Below, one piece after another: positions 60,069 through 64,000 of a stretch of DNA of 64,000 bases. The notes beneath the pieces were generated by a model, which made no database searches, was not told where the DNA came from, and worked only from the letters and a program-made list of their open reading frames with translations. Source of the DNA: Xanthobacter autotrophicus (GTDB taxonomy: Bacteria; Pseudomonadota; Alphaproteobacteria; Rhizobiales; Xanthobacteraceae); assembly GCF_043194295.1 (NCBI RefSeq), contig NZ_JBAFVK010000021.1, one strand, 5' to 3'. Within the stretch, counting starts at the first letter, position 1, and each line of letters opens with the position of its first letter. Both the position numbers and the translations under genes were made by a program.

Positions 60069-60571
60069 CCGGCGCGGCGCTGGCCGATCCGGCGGCGCTG
60101 CGCGACGAGGTGTGGCGCGTGGCGGGTGCGGTCACGGACCCGGAAATCCCGGTGCTCTCCATCGCCGACCTCGGCGTGCTGCGCGACGTGCGCGTCGCTG
60201 ACGGGCGGGTGGAGGTGCTGATCACGCCCACCTATTCGGGCTGCCCGGCAATGACCATGATCGCGCTGGAGATCGAGCTGGCGCTCGACAAGGCGGGCCT
60301 TGGCCCGGTGGTGGTGAAGACCGTGCTGGCCCCGGCCTGGACCACCGATTTCATGAGCGAGGACGGCCGGCGCAAGCTGAAGGCCTATGGCATCGCCCCG
60401 CCGGCCAAGACCGCCGGGCGCCGGGCGCTGTTCGGGGTCGAGGTGGTGGACTGCCCGCAGTGCGGCTCCTCCGACACGGCGGAAATCGCGCCGTTCGGCT
60501 CCACCTCCTGCAAGTCCCTGTGGCAGTGCAAGGCCTGCCGCGAGCCGTTCGATTACTTCAAATGCCACTGA
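60065..60571 (+). CDS. paaD: PaaD, DUF59 assembly protein
   Basis: A 168-residue protein with a GTG start inside the paaC stop. Residues about 10-100 are a DUF59 domain (VTDPEIPVLSIADLGVLRDV and PTYSGCPAMTMI), and the C-terminal part carries five cysteines (DCPQCGSSDTAEI, TSCKSLWQCKACREPF) expected to bind a metal. It is thought to help insert the Fe-S cluster or iron in the epoxidase. Confidence 0.94.
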   Translation: MTGAALADPAALRDEVWRVAGAVTDPEIPVLSIADLGVLRDVRVADGRVEVLITPTYSGCPAMTMIALEIELALDKAGLGPVVVKTVLAPAWTTDFMSEDGRRKLKAYGIAPPAKTAGRRALFGVEVVDCPQCGSSDTAEIAPFGSTSCKSLWQCKACREPFDYFKCH

Positions 60572-60582
60572 CGGGTGACGCC

Positions 60583-61743
60583 ATGGACAATGCGACGCAA
60601 ACCGCGATCGACACCACCGCCGTTTCCGGCATCCCGTCCACCGGCGCGGGCGCTGCCCCCAAGGGGGCGGGCACGCCGAAATTCCACCGCCTCGCCGTGC
60701 GCGAGGTGCGCCGCGAGACCGTGGATGCGGTCTCCCTCACCTTCGAGGTGCCCTCGGCCCTTGCCGCCGATTTCGCCTTCGCCCCCGGCCAGTATCTGAC
60801 CCTGAAGGCGACGCTGGAGGGGGAGGAGATCCGCCGCTCCTATTCCATCTGCTCCGGGCCGGACGACGGCGAGCTTCGCATCGCGGTGAAGCAGGTGGAG
60901 GGCGGCCTGTTCTCCACATGGGTGAACGAAAGCCTGAAGGCCGGCGACGAACTGGAGGTGATGACCCCCACCGGCCGCTTCGGGCTGGAGCAGGCGCCGG
61001 GCAATGCCCGCATTCATGTGGCGTTCGCGGCGGGCTCGGGCATCACGCCGGTGCTCTCCATCGCCCGCGGCGTGTTGGCGCGCGAGCCCGACAGCCGCTT
61101 CTTCCTGTTCTATGGCAACCGCTCCACCGACAACATCCTGTTCCGCACCGAGCTGGAGGAACTGAAGGACCGCTTCCTCGGCCGGCTGTCCGTGTTCCAC
61201 GTGCTGTCGCGGGAGCAGCAGGACCTCGCCATTCTCAACGGCCATCTGGATGGGGAGAAGGTGCGCCTTCTGCTCACCGCCATGGTGCCGGCGGCGGCGG
61301 TGGACCACGCCTTCGTCTGCGGCCCCACCGCCATGATCGACGAGCTGGAGGCGACGCTCGCCGATCTCGGCCTGCCGAAGGACAAGGTGCATGTGGAGCG
61401 CTTCGTCTCGGCGCTGGGCGGCAAGCCGCGCCCGAAGCCGGTGGTGGCGCCCGATGCCGCGCCGGCCCATGTGGCCTCCCTCATCGTGGACGGCAAGCGC
61501 CGCGACGTGCCGGTGGCCGAGGGCGAGGCCATCCTCGACGCGGCGTTGCGGGCCGGCATGGACCTGCCCTTCGCCTGCAAGGGCGGCATGTGCTCCACCT
61601 GCCGCGCCAAGGTGGTGGAAGGTTCGGCCGAGATGGAGGTGAACTATTCGCTGGAGCCGTGGGAGCTGGAGGCCGGCTTCATCCTCACCTGCCAGGCGCG
61701 GCCCACCAGCGCGCGGGTGGTGGTGGATTTCGATCAGGTGTGA
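60583..61743 (+). CDS. paaE: PaaE, epoxidase reductase
   Basis: A 386-residue reductase: FAD/NADPH module (FAPGQYLTLKATLEGEEIRRSYSICSG, AAGSGITPVLSIARGVL, FVCGPTAMIDELEATL) and a C-terminal plant-type [2Fe-2S] domain with CKGGMCSTCRAK and a last Cys in ILTCQARPTS. It passes electrons from NADPH to PaaA. The N-terminal 30 residues are a Thr/Pro-rich extension not needed for function. It ends the paaABCDE operon. Confidence 0.95.
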   Translation: MDNATQTAIDTTAVSGIPSTGAGAAPKGAGTPKFHRLAVREVRRETVDAVSLTFEVPSALAADFAFAPGQYLTLKATLEGEEIRRSYSICSGPDDGELRIAVKQVEGGLFSTWVNESLKAGDELEVMTPTGRFGLEQAPGNARIHVAFAAGSGITPVLSIARGVLAREPDSRFFLFYGNRSTDNILFRTELEELKDRFLGRLSVFHVLSREQQDLAILNGHLDGEKVRLLLTAMVPAAAVDHAFVCGPTAMIDELEATLADLGLPKDKVHVERFVSALGGKPRPKPVVAPDAAPAHVASLIVDGKRRDVPVAEGEAILDAALRAGMDLPFACKGGMCSTCRAKVVEGSAEMEVNYSLEPWELEAGFILTCQARPTSARVVVDFDQV

Positions 61744-61758
61744 GTGGGGCGCCGGCCC

Positions 61759-61904
61759 GTTTGGAAGTTCAAAAGGGCAGTGCCGTCATCACCATCGTCA
61801 TGGCCGGGCTTGTCCCGGCCATTCACGCCGAACCGCTTGGGATAACATGCGAAAGTCGTTGCCGGCCTTGCCCCGTGGATGGCCGGGTCAAGCCCGGCCA
61901 TGAC
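61759..61904. repeat. Dispersed inverted repeat, copy 3
   Basis: The tag GTTTGGAAGTTCAAAAGGG (61759-61777) is followed by perfect 16-bp arms GTCATGGCCGGGCTTG (61797-61812) and CAAGCCCGGCCATGAC (61889-61904). The inner sequence keeps CACGCCGAACCGCTTGGG, also found in copy 1. It fills the space between paaE and the terminator at 62008; the rest of that 353-base gap has no gene. Confidence 0.85.
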
Positions 61905-62007
61905 GGCAATGAAGCGGCTGCGGCGGCTGCACGTTGCCACCTGCGCGACTTGCCAAACGGTCTCTGAGCGCGCGCCTTCATGGCGTCCCGCGCCATCGTT
62001 GCACAGA

Positions 62008-62035
62008 AAAAGGCCCGGCTTGCGCCGGGCCTTTT
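62008..62035. terminator. Bidirectional terminator between paaE and paaK
   Basis: AAAAGGCCCGGC (62008-62019) and GCCGGGCCTTTT (62024-62035) form a 12-bp stem with a four-base loop, with A and T ends on both sides, serving the two convergent units. Confidence 0.9.
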
Positions 62036-62096
62036 CAGTTTGGGGTGACGGCGGGCGCACCCGCCGCCGGGAGGATGGAAAGCTCACCCCGAAAGC

Positions 62097-63434
<1,338 letters not shown>

Positions 63435-63446
63435 CGTCTCCTCCAC

Positions 63447-63944
63447 TCAAGCTGTGGTCGTGTGGTCGCGGCTCTCCGGCGCGCTTGGGGACGGGGCGAT
63501 CAACGCCCCGCCGATGGTGCGAGAATGCCCGCGAAACTGCGCGATCACCACGCCGTCCTCGCTCACCTCCACGTCGTAGATGCCGGAGCGCCCGCTGCGG
63601 GCGATCTCCCGCGCCGTGGCGAGGAGGGTCTTGCCGCGGGTGCCGGGGCGCAGGTAGGTGACCGCGCAATGGGCGGCCACCGTGCGCTCGTCATAGGAGT
63701 TGCAGGCGAAGGCGAAGGCGCTGTCCGCAAGGGCGAAGATGAAGCCGCCATGGGCCATGCCGAAGCCGTTGCACATGCGCTCGGTGAGCGTCATGGAGAT
63801 CGTCGCCGTACCGGGGCCCACCGCGACCAACTCCATGCCGAGGCCCTGGCTCGCATGGTCGGTGGCCCACATGGCGTCGGCGCTGAGGCGCGCGGTTTCC
63901 TGCGGCGTGCGCGTCGGGGCGGGATGCGGGGCGTGGGTGTTCAT
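63447..63944 (-). CDS. paaI: PaaI, hotdog-fold acyl-CoA thioesterase
   Basis: A 165-residue thioesterase: MCNGFGMAHGGFIFALADSAFAFACNSY contains the hotdog active-site region, followed by AVTYLRPGTRGKTLLATAREIARSG. PaaI releases CoA from dead-end phenylacetyl-CoA ring intermediates. Its stop is followed almost directly by the paaK start, and its start overlaps the upstream enoyl-CoA hydratase-family gene by four bases. Confidence 0.94.
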   Translation of the reverse strand: MNTHAPHPAPTRTPQETARLSADAMWATDHASQGLGMELVAVGPGTATISMTLTERMCNGFGMAHGGFIFALADSAFAFACNSYDERTVAAHCAVTYLRPGTRGKTLLATAREIARSGRSGIYDVEVSEDGVVIAQFRGHSRTIGGALIAPSPSAPESRDHTTTA

Positions 63945-64000
63945 GCGCGCCGCCCCGAGAAGCGCGCCGGGCGCTTTTCCATGAAGGCGGTGACGCCCTC
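63941..64000 (-). CDS. paaG: Partial gene: C-terminus of an enoyl-CoA hydratase/isomerase (PaaG-like)
   Basis: Only the last 19 residues, EGVTAFMEKRPARFSGRRA, are inside the window, ending at 63941. The FMEKRPxxFxG ending is typical of the crotonase family. In this position, before paaI and paaK, PaaG (ring epoxide isomerase) is the best candidate; PaaF is the alternative. The four-base overlap with paaI shows it is in the same operon. Confidence 0.7.
   Translation of the reverse strand, partial: EGVTAFMEKRPARFSGRRA

Overview
The window reads as chromosomal DNA of a high-GC methylotrophic alphaproteobacterium, most likely order Hyphomicrobiales. A Xanthobacter/Azorhizobium/Ancylobacter-like member of the Xanthobacteraceae is my best guess, but no rRNA or marker gene is present to fix it. 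The evidence is a complete calcium-type methanol dehydrogenase (mxa) cluster with the mxaZYX regulators known from Paracoccus-type methylotrophs, ring-hydroxylating phenylacetate degradation (paa) under both a TetR and a PaaX regulator, cobalamin riboswitches of proteobacterial form, and dispersed inverted repeats of the rhizobial kind.

Layout. 1-2345: a decayed patch holding remnants of a molybdopterin oxidoreductase/flavin reductase, an ABC transporter (permease fused to ATPase) and a GntR regulator. 2346-5407: an AEC-family exporter and a PLP aminotransferase, divergent from a LysR regulator with two dyads between them. 5408-13203: an MBL-fold hydrolase and an imidazolonepropionase-like amidohydrolase, divergent from a TetR gene that heads a five-gene branched-chain-amino-acid-type ABC transporter; this looks like one uptake and ring-opening locus of unknown substrate. 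13510-19602: small membrane proteins (HPP, DUF1275, DUF983), a short secreted protein, a membrane-anchored catalase-like peroxidase paired with cytochrome b561, and a MocR-type regulator. 19806-30903 (minus strand): mxaFJGIRSACKLD plus a terminal beta-propeller gene. 31550-34371 (plus strand): mxaZ, mxaY, mxaX. 34409-42305: a copper and cobalt island with PCu(A)C chaperone, an orphan substrate-binding protein, CopC-CopD fusion, a riboswitch-controlled CbiM-like permease, DUF2946 and an OprC-type copper receptor. 42406-48165 (minus strand): a btuB-btuF-btuC-btuD-like corrinoid uptake operon plus one gene of unknown function, behind a second cobalamin riboswitch. 48363-50455: a glutamine-synthetase-like ligase and a class I glutamine amidotransferase, convergent. 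50850-64000: a second branched-chain-type ABC transporter, a TetR regulator with two matching operators, paaX, paaABCDE, and the convergent paaK-paaI-paaG set cut by the window end.

How it fits together. Methanol is oxidised in the periplasm by MxaFI with MxaG as electron acceptor, the mxaRSACKLD products assembling and calcium-loading the enzyme; MxaYX probably switch the cluster on from the shared 646-bp intergenic region. Copper proteins beside it may serve the terminal oxidases. Corrinoid and cobalt import genes are each placed behind a B12 riboswitch. Phenylacetate is activated by PaaK, epoxidised by PaaABCDE and isomerised by PaaG; the adjoining ABC transporter shares its promoter region with the TetR gene and probably brings in an aromatic acid.

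Open reading in the dispersed elements: three copies of one inverted-repeat family (two inside the paa region), plus a nested set of short hairpins, are the clearest non-genic structures in the window. I see no rRNA, tRNA, CRISPR array, prophage or transposase gene.
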